Shown: positions 1-8,221 of the stretch, piece after piece
How positions within the stretch are numbered: the stretch's first letter is position 1
Layout of the letters: each line of letters opens with the position of its first letter
Source: Streptomyces monomycini
GTDB lineage: Bacteria > Actinomycetota > Actinomycetes > Streptomycetales > Streptomycetaceae
DNA length: 46,834 nucleotides
NCBI RefSeq assembly: GCF_022271435.1
Contig: NZ_JAFIQY010000014.1
Coordinates: 1 to 46,834, forward strand
Direction: 5' to 3'
Made by a program: the position numbers and the translations under genes
Notes under the pieces: model-generated
The model's database searches: none
What the model was told of the DNA's origin: nothing
The model's input: only the letters and a program-made list of their open reading frames with translations

Positions 1-66
1 CAGCGGCTCGATTCTGGACCACAACTCATCGTCCACCAGCCACGGTCGAGCACTTCGCTTACTCAC
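1..66 (-). CDS. IS5-type transposase, N-terminal fragment cut by window edge
   Basis: Reading the minus strand from a GTG at 66 gives 22 codons, starting MSKRSARPWLVDDELW and continuing to SRIEPL at base 1. This is the typical opening of the small DDE transposases of IS5-family elements in Streptomyces: a basic start, then a PWLVDDELW-like block that precedes the DDE domain. The rest of the gene lies outside the window, so I cannot tell whether it is intact. The element's end should lie between about 67 and 166, but with only one end visible I could not fix its terminal repeat or target duplication. It would sit just upstream of the membrane protein gene at 167. Confidence 0.6.
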   Translation of the reverse strand, partial: MSKRSARPWLVDDELWSRIEPL

Positions 67-166
67 ACCCCAGCAACTGACGCAGCCATCCGAAGGACAC
101 GGCTACTTACGTTGCGTTAGGAGCTCTTAGTGCCCACTTACACCGGGCCATGGCAGACTCGCTGCA

Positions 167-826
167 ATGGACATCTCGGCGGCACACCTGCGGGCACTGC
201 GCGCAGCGCTCTTCACGGCGCTGTGCGTGACGCTGTCCGCCGCGGGTCATGTGCTGCTGTCCCGGATGCCGCTGCCGCTGACCACCGTCGCCGTCCTCTC
301 GGCCGCCGTCTTCGCCGTCGCGTACGCGCTGGCCGGCCGGGAGCGCGGCTACTGGCGCATCGCCGCCCTGCTCGTCCCGCTGGAACTGGCCGCCGACACG
401 GTCTTCAGCGCCGGCCAGCACACCTGTTACGGGCGGGCCGGCGGCCCGGTCACCGGGCCGCTGCGGTCCCTGGGCGTGGACCTGCTGTGCGGCGGCGGTG
501 ACGTGGGCACGCCCCTGGCGCACCTGTCGCCGCAGGACCGGACACCGGCCGCGACCTGGCTGCTGCTGCTCGCCGTGCACGTCGCCGTGGGGCTGCTCGC
601 GGCGGCCTGGCTGCGGCGGGGCGAGGCGGCGCTGGCCCAGCTGCTGGGGGCGGTGACGGCGTTCGCGTTCCGGCCGCTGCTGCTGGCCGTGGCGGTCGTC
701 CGGGCACTGCCCGTGCCGCACCACCGGGCCACCCGGTCCGCGCGCACGGAGCCCGCCCCGCGGGCCGTCCCGCTGCTCGTGCACTGCGTCGTACGGCGTG
801 GACCGCCCTGTTCCCTCGCCGCGTAG
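167..826 (+). CDS. small integral membrane protein, function unknown
   Basis: 219 residues. Hydrophobic stretches at about residues 11-33, 38-56, 64-78 and 125-150, plus one near 158-180, suggest four or five membrane segments. The C-terminal 40 residues are basic and proline-rich. A loop contains a CYG and an LLCGG motif, so two cysteines could lie on the outer face. I recognise no domain. The ATG at 167 has no clear ribosome binding site and no better start exists in frame. The stop is 61 bases before a DsbA-like gene on the same strand. Co-transcription with a thiol oxidoreductase is possible, but a functional link is only inference. The IS fragment at the left edge may have displaced its original promoter. 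Confidence 0.65.
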   Translation: MDISAAHLRALRAALFTALCVTLSAAGHVLLSRMPLPLTTVAVLSAAVFAVAYALAGRERGYWRIAALLVPLELAADTVFSAGQHTCYGRAGGPVTGPLRSLGVDLLCGGGDVGTPLAHLSPQDRTPAATWLLLLAVHVAVGLLAAAWLRRGEAALAQLLGAVTAFAFRPLLLAVAVVRALPVPHHRATRSARTEPAPRAVPLLVHCVVRRGPPCSLAA

Positions 827-887
827 CCTTCGGGCCGCGGCTCATGGACAGGCACCCGTTCACACCTTTTCCAGGAGCAGGACAGTC

Positions 888-1727
888 ATGAGCAACCGCA
901 ACAGCCAGGCCAACAAGCAGGCAGCCCGCGAGCGGCTGCGCGTCGAGCGCGAGCGGCAGAAGAAGAAGGAGAAGGTCCGCCGGCAGCTGACCGTCGGCGG
1001 TTCGATCGTCGCCGTGCTGGCCGTCGCGGGCGGCATCGGCGTCGCCGTGGCCAACTCGGGCGGCGGCGACTCCGGCGGCTCCGCCAAGTGGTCCGACGCG
1101 GCGAGCGCCAAGCTGGTCCAGCCGGCCAACACCTCCGGCAAGAACGGCACGGAGATCATCGTCGGCAAGAAGGACGCCAAGCACACGCTGTCGCTCTTCG
1201 AGGACGCCCGCTGCCCGGGCTGCGCGGGCTTCGAGCAGAACGTCGGCGAGACGATCCAGAAGGACCTCAAGGACGGCAAGTACAAGGCCTCCATCCACCT
1301 GGGCACCTTCCTGGACAACAACCTCCAGGGCACCGGCTCCAAGAACGCGCTCAGCGCGATGGGCGCCGCGCTGAACGTGAGCCCGGACGCGTTCTTGAAG
1401 TTCAAGGAGGCGCTGTTCTCCAAGGAGTACCACCCGCAGGAGACCGGTCCGGACAAGTTCGCCGACAACAACTACCTGATCAAGGTCGCCGACACGGTGC
1501 CCGCCCTGAAGGGCAACGCCAAGTTCCAGGACGCGGTGAAGGCCGGTACGTACAACCGCTGGGCGATGGAGATGTCCGAGGCCTTCAACGGCTTCAAGGA
1601 CGTCAAGAGCACGCCGACGGTCAAGATGGACGACACGGTGCTGGGCACCGACTCCGCGAACGGCAAGGTCGCGCCGTCCACGCCGGACGCGTTCAACGAC
1701 CAGGTCGACAAGGCGATGAAGGGCTGA
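888..1727 (+). CDS. DsbA-like membrane-anchored thioredoxin-fold protein (copy 1)
   Basis: 279 residues from the ATG at 888, chosen because AGGAG lies at 873-877; the frame is open further upstream but that part is not protein-like. The first 33 residues are highly charged (many K, R, E), followed by a membrane anchor at about 34-56 and an extracytoplasmic domain. This domain carries a CPGC redox motif at C109-C112 and a later TPTV turn that fits the cis-proline loop of thioredoxin folds. The family (DsbA/Thioredoxin_4) makes, breaks or shuffles disulfides in exported proteins. The next gene is a paralogue with the same layout, so this is a tandem duplication. A strong hairpin separates the two, so they may be transcribed separately. 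Substrates are unknown. Confidence 0.88.
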   Translation: MSNRNSQANKQAARERLRVERERQKKKEKVRRQLTVGGSIVAVLAVAGGIGVAVANSGGGDSGGSAKWSDAASAKLVQPANTSGKNGTEIIVGKKDAKHTLSLFEDARCPGCAGFEQNVGETIQKDLKDGKYKASIHLGTFLDNNLQGTGSKNALSAMGAALNVSPDAFLKFKEALFSKEYHPQETGPDKFADNNYLIKVADTVPALKGNAKFQDAVKAGTYNRWAMEMSEAFNGFKDVKSTPTVKMDDTVLGTDSANGKVAPSTPDAFNDQVDKAMKG

Positions 1728-1742
1728 CCCGCCGCCCTTCGC

Positions 1743-1776
1743 GGAGCCCCGGACCGGTCTTCCGGTCCGGGGCTCC
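1743..1776 (+). terminator. hairpin terminator after first DsbA-like gene
   Basis: A perfect 15-bp inverted repeat (1743-1757 with 1762-1776) has a 4-base TCTT loop and begins 15 bases after the stop codon. There is no T run, which is usual for terminators in this GC-rich genus. Confidence 0.75.
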
Positions 1777-1896
1777 GTCGTACGCCGATGCCAAATCTTG
1801 ACCCGGCAGATCGCCGTGCTCATGGCAGACTCCGGCACGAAGCGGACCGCGCGCCGCCGGGCACGGGTCACTGGAAACAGGGAGTCGGTAAGCACC

Positions 1897-2751
1897 ATGA
1901 GCGACCGCAACAGCCAAGCGAGCAAGCAGGCGGCCCGCGAGCGGATCCGCGCCGAGCGCGAGCGGCAGAAGAAGAAGGAGAGGATCCGCCGGCAGCTCGT
2001 GGTGGCGGGCTCGGTGGTCGGTGTCCTGGTCATAGCCGGCGGCATCGGCTTCGGGATCATGAAGGCGAACGAGCCCACCGGCTGGGAGGCGGCCAAGGAG
2101 GCCGACCTGGTCAAACCCGCCCACACCAGCGGCAAGAACGGCACCGAGATCGTCATCGGCAAGCCGGAGGCCAAGGAGACCTTGGAGGTCTTCGAGGACA
2201 TCCGCTGCCCGGCCTGCGCGGGCTTCGAGCAGAGCGCGGGCCCGGCCCTCCTGAAGGGCATGGAGGACGGCCGCTACAAGATCCGCTTCACGATGTACAC
2301 GTTCATCGACGGCGGGCAGGGCGGCGAGGGCTCCAAGAACGCGCTCAGCGCGCTCGGCGCGGCCCTGGACGTCGGCCCGGAGGCGTTCCTCAAGTACAAG
2401 ACCGCGCTGTACGCGGAGAAGAACCACCCCGAAGAGGCCGACGACGCCTACGCCAAGGACAAGAAGCTGATCGAGGTCGCCGATCAGGTGCCCGAGCTGA
2501 AGAACAACGAGAAGTTCCAGGCGGCGGTCAAGAACGGTACGTACGACCGCTGGACCATGGACATGACCGCGCTCTTCGGCCGCAAGGGCGTGACCGGGAC
2601 CCCGGCGTTCCTGCACGGCGACAAGAAGCTGAAGCTGCCGCCGGTCCCGCAGAAGCAGATGACCAAGGAGCAGTACCAGGAACTCGCCACGGCCAACTTC
2701 AACAAGATGATCGACGACGAGTTCGGGCCCGCGAAGGACGCGAAGAAGTAG
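1897..2751 (+). CDS. DsbA-like membrane-anchored thioredoxin-fold protein (copy 2)
   Basis: 284 residues from the ATG at 1897, which has AGGGAG at 1879-1884; an in-frame upstream start at 1798 lacks support. The layout copies its neighbour: an N-terminal charged segment beginning MSDRNSQASKQAARERIR, a membrane anchor at about 34-55, then a thioredoxin-fold domain with CPAC at C104-C107 and a GTPAF cis-proline segment. The central dipeptide of the redox motif differs (Pro-Ala here, Pro-Gly in copy 1), which usually shifts redox potential, so the two may have split roles such as oxidase and isomerase. That division is inference. Expected activity is thiol-disulfide exchange outside the membrane. 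Confidence 0.88.
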   Translation: MSDRNSQASKQAARERIRAERERQKKKERIRRQLVVAGSVVGVLVIAGGIGFGIMKANEPTGWEAAKEADLVKPAHTSGKNGTEIVIGKPEAKETLEVFEDIRCPACAGFEQSAGPALLKGMEDGRYKIRFTMYTFIDGGQGGEGSKNALSALGAALDVGPEAFLKYKTALYAEKNHPEEADDAYAKDKKLIEVADQVPELKNNEKFQAAVKNGTYDRWTMDMTALFGRKGVTGTPAFLHGDKKLKLPPVPQKQMTKEQYQELATANFNKMIDDEFGPAKDAKK

Positions 2752-2756
2752 CTGCG

Positions 2757-2776
2757 CGGGCCGGAGCACCGGCCCG
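2757..2776 (+). terminator. hairpin after second DsbA-like gene
   Basis: Perfect 8-bp stem (2757-2764 with 2769-2776) and AGCA loop, starting 5 bases after the stop. A second 8-bp inverted repeat (2793-2800 with 2816-2823, 15-base loop) follows before phoD. Either could end transcription; neither has a T tract. Confidence 0.5.
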
Positions 2777-2856
2777 GCGGACAGCTGTTTACGGGAGGGC
2801 GAACTTCCTGCGCGAGCCCTCCCGCAGTGCCCTACCCGACAGTATGGTGATCGGCC

Positions 2857-4536
2857 GTGACCGATCATGACCAGATATCACGTCGCACCGCCGTTACGGC
2901 CGCAGCCGCCTCCGCCGCCCTGCTGCCCTTCGCCACCGCCGGCCCCGCCCGCGCCGTCCGGACCGGTCCGGACGTACAGAGCGGCACGGACGCCCCGCCC
3001 CGTACGGACGCCCAGGTCTTCCAGCACGGCGTGGCCTCCGGCGACCCGCTCCCGGACGGCATCCTGCTGTGGACCCGGGTGACGCCCGAGCCCGGCGCGG
3101 TGCCCGGCTCCGGCCGCGGCCCGGACACCACGGTGGGCTGGGAAGTGGCGGCCGACCCCGGCTTCGGCACGGTGGTCGCGCGGGGAACCGCGACCACCAC
3201 GGCCGCGGCCGACCACACCGTCAAGGCCGACGTACGCGGCCTGGCGCCGGCCACCGCCTACTACTACCGCTTCACCGCCGCCGGTACCCACTCGCCCGTG
3301 GGCCGCACCCGCACCGCCCCCGCCCACGACGCGAAGGCCCCCAACATCCGCTTCGGCGTCGTCTCCTGCGCCAACTGGGAGGCGGGCTACTTCTCCCCGT
3401 ACCGGCACCTGGCGGCCCGCCGCGACCTGGACGCGGTGCTGCACCTCGGCGACTACCTCTACGAGTACGCGACCGGCGGCTTCCCCGCCTCGGGGAAGGT
3501 CGTACGGCAGCACTCCCCCACCCACGAGATCATCACGCTCGCCGACTACCGCACCCGGCACGGCGTCCACAAGACCGACCCCGACCTGCGGGCCCTGCAC
3601 GCCGCGCATCCGATGATCGCGATCTGGGACGACCACGAGTTCGCGGACAACGCCTGGTCCGGCGGCGCCGTGAACCACACCCCCGGCGCCGAGGGCGACT
3701 GGGCGACGCGGATGGCCGCCGCCAAGCGCGCCTACTTCGAGTGGATGCCCGTACGGACTTCCACGGCGGGCACCACCTACCGCAGGCTGCGCTTCGGCAA
3801 GCTCGCCGACCTGCACCTGCTCGACCTGCGGACCTTCCGGGACGAACAGGCCAAGCCGGGCAGCGGGAAGGTGGACGACCCGGGGCGCTCGATCACCGGA
3901 CGCGCCCAGCTGGACTGGCTCAAGGCCGGACTGGAGCGCTCGGACACCGCCTGGCGGCTGGTCGGCACCTCCGTGATGATCTCCCAGGTCGCCTTCGGCT
4001 CCGTACCGGCCCACCTGCTGGCGCCGCTCGCCGAACTCCTCGGCCTGCCGAAGGAGGGCCTGGCCGTGAACACCGACCAGTGGGACGGCTACACCGACGA
4101 CCGGCGCGAGCTGCTGACCCACCTGCGCGACCGTGGCATCGGCAACACCGTCTTCCTGACCGGCGACATCCACATGGCGTGGGCCAACGAGGTGCCGGTG
4201 AAGGCCGCGACCTACCCGGCCACGCCGCCGGTCGCCACCGAGTTCGTGGTCACCTCGGTCACCTCCGACAACGTGGACGACTTCCTGCACGTCGCCCCGC
4301 ACACCGTCTCGCTGGTCGGCGTCGCCGCGGTCCGGGCCGCCAACCGCCATGTGAAGTGGCTGGACATGGACTCGCACGGCTACGGCGTCCTGGACGTCAG
4401 CGCCGAGCGCACGCAGATGGACTACTACACCGTCTCCGACCGGACCGACCCGCACGCCACCACCGCGCTGGCACGCTCCTACCGGACCCGCTCCGGGACC
4501 CAGCGGGTGGAGCGGGTGCGGCAGCCGGTGCGCTGA
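2857..4536 (+). CDS. phoD: PhoD-family alkaline phosphatase, Tat-exported
   Basis: 559 residues from a GTG at 2857. The N-terminus carries a twin-arginine signal (SRRTAVTAAAASAALLPF) ending near an ARA cleavage site, so the enzyme should be exported folded through the Tat pathway. PhoD hallmarks follow in order: a beta-sandwich N-terminal domain, then FGVVSCANWE, HLGDYLYEY, WDDHEFADN and, late, GDIHMAW. These supply the Asp and His ligands of the Fe/Ca active site, which hydrolyses phosphomono- and diesters to release phosphate. Length is normal. I found no convincing PHO-box repeats upstream, so PhoP control is not shown. No clear ribosome binding site precedes the GTG. The gene converges on the hydrolase gene at 4574. 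Confidence 0.92.
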   Translation: MTDHDQISRRTAVTAAAASAALLPFATAGPARAVRTGPDVQSGTDAPPRTDAQVFQHGVASGDPLPDGILLWTRVTPEPGAVPGSGRGPDTTVGWEVAADPGFGTVVARGTATTTAAADHTVKADVRGLAPATAYYYRFTAAGTHSPVGRTRTAPAHDAKAPNIRFGVVSCANWEAGYFSPYRHLAARRDLDAVLHLGDYLYEYATGGFPASGKVVRQHSPTHEIITLADYRTRHGVHKTDPDLRALHAAHPMIAIWDDHEFADNAWSGGAVNHTPGAEGDWATRMAAAKRAYFEWMPVRTSTAGTTYRRLRFGKLADLHLLDLRTFRDEQAKPGSGKVDDPGRSITGRAQLDWLKAGLERSDTAWRLVGTSVMISQVAFGSVPAHLLAPLAELLGLPKEGLAVNTDQWDGYTDDRRELLTHLRDRGIGNTVFLTGDIHMAWANEVPVKAATYPATPPVATEFVVTSVTSDNVDDFLHVAPHTVSLVGVAAVRAANRHVKWLDMDSHGYGVLDVSAERTQMDYYTVSDRTDPHATTALARSYRTRSGTQRVERVRQPVR

Positions 4537-4573
4537 CCCGCTCCGCACCCCCTGTACGGCCCCTGTACGGCCT

Positions 4574-5188
4574 TTACAGCGAGTCGAGGAAGCCGAGGGC
4601 GACCTTCCAGGCGCTCTCGGCGGCCTCCTCGTCGTAGTCCGGCAGGTCGGGGTCGGTGAACAGGTGCCCGGCACCCTGGTAGCGGTAGACCTCGACATCC
4701 GCGCCGGCCCGCCCCATCCGCAGGTACCACGCGTTCAGCCAGTCGTGCGGCTCGAACGGGTCCGGGTCGGCGACGTGCAGCTGGACGGGCAGCTCGTCGA
4801 CGGCCGCGTCGTCGGCGATGTCCGAGGTGCCGTGCATCAGCAGCAGGCCGCGCGCCTTCTCGTCCCCCAGGGCGAGATTCTGGGCGACCGCGCCGCCGAA
4901 GGAGAAGCCCGCGTAGACCACGCCCCGGTCGGAGTACGGCGCGGCGGCGGTCACGGCGCGGACCAGCAGCTCGTCCTTGCCGATCTCGTCCTTGATCACC
5001 ACACCGTCCTCGACGGTGTCCGCGGTCCGCCCGTCGAAGAGGTCCGGTACGACGACCTCGTGACCGGCCGCACGCAGCCGGTCGGCGGCGGCGTGCACCG
5101 CGGGCCGCAGGCCGCACACCGAATGGAACAGAACCACCGTCGAGGGTTTCGCGGACGGCGCGGACGGCGAGGCGGACGAAGAGGCCAC
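4574..5188 (-). CDS. dienelactone hydrolase-family protein (alpha/beta hydrolase)
   Basis: 204 residues from a GTG at 5188, chosen because AGGGAAG lies 8 bases upstream; the frame stays open to 5272. The fold of the DLH family is visible: TVVLFHSVCGL at the first strand, the nucleophile elbow GFSFGG, an acid in VADPDPFEP and the histidine in GAGHLF. Classical dienelactone hydrolases have Cys at the elbow (GxCxGG). Here it is Ser, so a general esterase-like activity is possible. No signal peptide, so cytoplasmic. It is divergent from the MscS gene at 5288 across a gap of about 100 bases that must hold both promoters. The natural substrate cannot be told from sequence. Confidence 0.85.
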   Translation of the reverse strand: MASSSASPSAPSAKPSTVVLFHSVCGLRPAVHAAADRLRAAGHEVVVPDLFDGRTADTVEDGVVIKDEIGKDELLVRAVTAAAPYSDRGVVYAGFSFGGAVAQNLALGDEKARGLLLMHGTSDIADDAAVDELPVQLHVADPDPFEPHDWLNAWYLRMGRAGADVEVYRYQGAGHLFTDPDLPDYDEEAAESAWKVALGFLDSL

Positions 5189-5287
5189 TGAATTCACTTC
5201 CCTGTCATTGGATCGCACTTCCACCATCGTGCCAGTTACGGTCAGTAGGTACCGGCACGAAGCTGACCACATCTAGGAGGACCGGAA

Positions 5288-6415
5288 GTGTCCATGGAGG
5301 ACGTGCTTCGTCCGCTCACCGTCGTAGGCGGCTCCATAGTCGTGACGCTCGTCCTGGGCTGGCTCGCCGACCTGGCACTGCGCCGGGCCGACACCGCCCG
5401 CCCGGACACGCCACTGTGGGGCCTGCTGCGGCGCTGCCGTGTCCCCCTGCAAGTGGTGCTGGTCACCGCGCTGCTGCGCGGCTTCTACGACAGAACCGGT
5501 CTGCAGTTCATCGAGGACCACGAAGCGGGCCTCGGCCAGATTCTCTCCCTCGTCCTGATCGCGGCCACCGCCTGGCTCGCCATCCGGGCCTCGGCGGCCA
5601 TCGTGGAGTCCTCGTACTCCCGGTACGCGGCGGGCGCGCGGGACGCCGCCCGGGTGCGGCGGGTCCGTACCCAGGTCACCCTGATCCAGCGGGTGGTCAC
5701 GGCGATCGTCATCGTCGTCGCCGCGGCCTCGATGCTGCTGACCTTCCCCAAGATGCAGACGGTCGGCCAGTCCATGCTGGCCTCGGCGGGGCTGGTCGGC
5801 ATCGTGGCCGGTGTCGCCGCGCAGTCCACCCTCGGCAACCTCTTCGCCGGCCTGCAGATCGCCTTCGGCGACATGGTCCGCATCGGGGACACGGTGGTCG
5901 TGGACAAGGAGTGGGGCACGGTCGAGGAGATCACCCTGACCTTCCTGACCGTGCGGACCTGGGACGAGCGGCGGATCACCATGCCCGTGTCCTACTTCAC
6001 CAGCAAGCCGTTCGAGAACTGGTCGCGCGGGGGCGCGCAGATGACCGGCACGGTCTTCTTCCACCTCGACCACGCGGCGCCCGTGGAGAAGATGCGCGAG
6101 CGGCTGCACGAGATCCTGCAGAACAGCACCGACTGGGACGGCCGCGGCTGGAGCCTGGTGGTCACCGACACCACCCCGACCACGATCCAGGTCCGCGCCC
6201 TGGTCACCGCCCGGGACTCGGACGCCATCTGGTCGGTGCGCTGCGAGGTCCGCGAGCGGATGATCGACTGGCTGCGCGCGGAGCACCCGTACGCGCTGCC
6301 GCGGGTGGTCATCGCCGCCGCGCCCGACGGCGGTGAGGACGCCGCCCGGCTCATGGAGACGAGCGCGGAGCGGCGTCCGGGGACCCTGGACAAGGGACCG
6401 GGGCTGGACGGCTGA
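5288..6415 (+). CDS. MscS-family small-conductance mechanosensitive channel
   Basis: 375 residues from a GTG at 5288 with a strong AGGAGG at 5275-5280. Four hydrophobic helices occupy about residues 9-30, 48-66, 80-97 and 138-158. The pore helix region follows, with the glycine/alanine-rich GLVGIVAGVAAQSTLGNLFAG and the conserved FGDMVRIGD that starts the cytoplasmic beta domain. The soluble C-terminal domain ends with a tail rich in charged residues. The channel opens under membrane tension to release solutes on osmotic downshock. The stop is followed by a strong hairpin and T run shared with the convergent antiporter gene. Confidence 0.92.
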   Translation: MSMEDVLRPLTVVGGSIVVTLVLGWLADLALRRADTARPDTPLWGLLRRCRVPLQVVLVTALLRGFYDRTGLQFIEDHEAGLGQILSLVLIAATAWLAIRASAAIVESSYSRYAAGARDAARVRRVRTQVTLIQRVVTAIVIVVAAASMLLTFPKMQTVGQSMLASAGLVGIVAGVAAQSTLGNLFAGLQIAFGDMVRIGDTVVVDKEWGTVEEITLTFLTVRTWDERRITMPVSYFTSKPFENWSRGGAQMTGTVFFHLDHAAPVEKMRERLHEILQNSTDWDGRGWSLVVTDTTPTTIQVRALVTARDSDAIWSVRCEVRERMIDWLRAEHPYALPRVVIAAAPDGGEDAARLMETSAERRPGTLDKGPGLDG

Positions 6416-6421
6416 CAGCAC

Positions 6422-6453
6422 GGGGCGGGGTGCGAACGCACCCCGCCCCTTTT
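6422..6453 (+). terminator. intrinsic terminator between mscS and antiporter gene
   Basis: Perfect 12-bp stem (6422-6433 with 6438-6449), 4-base GAAC loop and TTTT at 6450-6453. It is oriented for the plus-strand channel gene and lies between two convergent genes, so the stem could also stop minus-strand readthrough. Confidence 0.88.
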
Positions 6454-6481
6454 GGGCCTACGCCCTTCCCGCCTCCCGGCC

Positions 6482-8083
6482 TTACGGCAGCGGAGCGCCC
6501 CGCAGGCTGCGCATGTCCAGCTGGCGCAGCACCCGGTCCACGATCTCCGGGTCGGCACCCGGCTCGCTGCGCGCCGCCAGCACCTCGTGGCGGGCGGCCG
6601 AGAGCATCTCGCTCTGGATGCTCTGCACCTTCTTCATCCGGGTGATGCGCTTCTCGAAGTGCTCCCGCCGGTCGTCGTCCACGATGTCCGGCGCGATGCG
6701 CGCACCCATGTCGTAGGCGCGCCGGGCGAGCTGCTCGCTGATCTCCTCCGGCAGCTCCTCGACCTCCAGGATCTCCTTCAGGCGCCGCTTGGACGCCTTG
6801 ATCACCCGGAGCGCCAGCTCGTGCTCCAGCTTCTCCTCGGCCTCCGAGTCGGCCTTGACCCGCAGCTTCTTGACCAGGGTCGGCAGCGACAGGCCCTGGA
6901 CGACGAGCCCGGAGAGCACCACGGCGAAGGCGATGAACAGGATCTCGTCACGGGCCGGGAAGTCCCCGCCGCCGTCGATCGTGTACGGGATGGCCAGCGC
7001 CAGCGCGACGGACGCCACCCCGCGCATCCCGGACCACCACATGATCACGGTCTCCCGCCAGCTCAGCGGGATGTCCTCGTCGAAGTCGCGGCGCTTGTGC
7101 ATCCGCTTGGCCAGCCAGGCGGCGGGCAGCAGCCACAGCAGCCGGACGCCCACCACGACCACCACGACGGCGGCGCCGATACCGAGCATCTCGCCCCAGC
7201 GGCCGGAGGCCACCTTGATGACGTTGTGCAGCTCCAGGCCGATCAGCCCGAAGGCGACGCCGGTGACGAGGGTGTCGACGATCTCCCAGAAGGTATAGCC
7301 GGCCAGCCGGCCCATCACGTCGTCGGCGTCCACCGCGTACTCGGCCAGGAACAGCGCGGTGGTCAGCACCGCCAGCACTCCGGAGCCCTCGAACTCCTCG
7401 GCGAGGACGTACGCGACGAACGGCACCAGCAGCGTCAGCCCGATCTGCAGCGTCGGGTCGCCCAGCAGGCCCATCAGCTTGTTGGTGACCCAGCCCAGCA
7501 CCAGCCCGACCGCTATCGCGACCACCGCGGACAGCACCAGCGAGCCGACCGCGCCGGGCACCGAGAAGGAGCCGCTGACGGCCGCGGCGAGCGCGACGTG
7601 GTACAGCACGATCGCGGTGACGTCGTTGAACAGCCCCTCGCCCTCCAGGATGGAGACCATGCGGCGGGGCAGCCCCAGCTTGCCCGCGACGGCGGTCGCG
7701 GCGACCGGGTCCGGCGGCGCGACCAGGGCGCCGAGCACCACGGCCGCGGCGATCGGCATGCCGGGGACGATGGCGTGCGCGACGGCGGCGACGGCGGCCG
7801 TGGTCGCGAAGACCAGGGCCACCGCCAGCAGGAAGATGGGCCGGATGTTGGCCGTGAACTGCCGCCAGGAGGTGCGCTGCACCGCGGCGTAGAGCAGGGG
7901 TGGCAGCACCAGCGGGAGGATGAACTCCGGCGGCACCTCCACGTTCGGCACGAACGGCAGCAGTGCCAGCCCCGCGCCCGCGAGCGTCATCAGGACCGGC
8001 GACGGCAGGCCCAGCCGGTCACCGACCGGGACCATGACCACGGCCCCGAGAAGTAGGACGAACATCAGGGCCAGCTGGTCCAC
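6482..8083 (-). CDS. CPA1-family Na+/H+ antiporter (NhaP type)
   Basis: 533 residues from a GTG at 8083 with GGAG 10 bases upstream. The first 400 residues form about 11-12 membrane helices. CPA1 signatures are present: APPDPVAATAV, EGEGLFNDVTAIVLY (the ND ion-binding pair, with an acidic residue before it) and GMRGVASVALALAIP. After a last helix near residue 395 comes a cytoplasmic tail of about 130 residues that is highly charged and helical, probably regulatory. The protein should exchange Na+ (or K+) for H+ and help with pH and salt balance. It ends against the terminator it shares with mscS. Confidence 0.92.
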   Translation of the reverse strand: MDQLALMFVLLLGAVVMVPVGDRLGLPSPVLMTLAGAGLALLPFVPNVEVPPEFILPLVLPPLLYAAVQRTSWRQFTANIRPIFLLAVALVFATTAAVAAVAHAIVPGMPIAAAVVLGALVAPPDPVAATAVAGKLGLPRRMVSILEGEGLFNDVTAIVLYHVALAAAVSGSFSVPGAVGSLVLSAVVAIAVGLVLGWVTNKLMGLLGDPTLQIGLTLLVPFVAYVLAEEFEGSGVLAVLTTALFLAEYAVDADDVMGRLAGYTFWEIVDTLVTGVAFGLIGLELHNVIKVASGRWGEMLGIGAAVVVVVVGVRLLWLLPAAWLAKRMHKRRDFDEDIPLSWRETVIMWWSGMRGVASVALALAIPYTIDGGGDFPARDEILFIAFAVVLSGLVVQGLSLPTLVKKLRVKADSEAEEKLEHELALRVIKASKRRLKEILEVEELPEEISEQLARRAYDMGARIAPDIVDDDRREHFEKRITRMKKVQSIQSEMLSAARHEVLAARSEPGADPEIVDRVLRQLDMRSLRGAPLP

Positions 8084-8221
8084 GGTGGCTGCACTCCGGG
8101 GTCGAGATCGATCACGTTCCGACCCAAGCCTGCCATGGAGCCTGCGAAAACCGCTCGGACGAGCGGTCCGGCCGCTCGGCCGTCCGGCCTACCTCAGCAC
8201 CCGCGACTCAGGGCCGGCGGA

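Noticed and set aside
2777..2856. PHO box upstream of phoD
   Set aside because: I could not find 11-base direct repeats with a GTTCA core in this gap.
2844..2870. Eight-codon reading frame (MVIGRDRS) overlapping the phoD start
   Set aside because: Too short, no ribosome binding site, and nothing shows that it acts as a leader peptide.
4537..4573. Direct repeat CTGTACGGCC between phoD and the hydrolase gene
   Set aside because: Two short copies in a 37-base convergent gap; could be chance and no strong hairpin forms.
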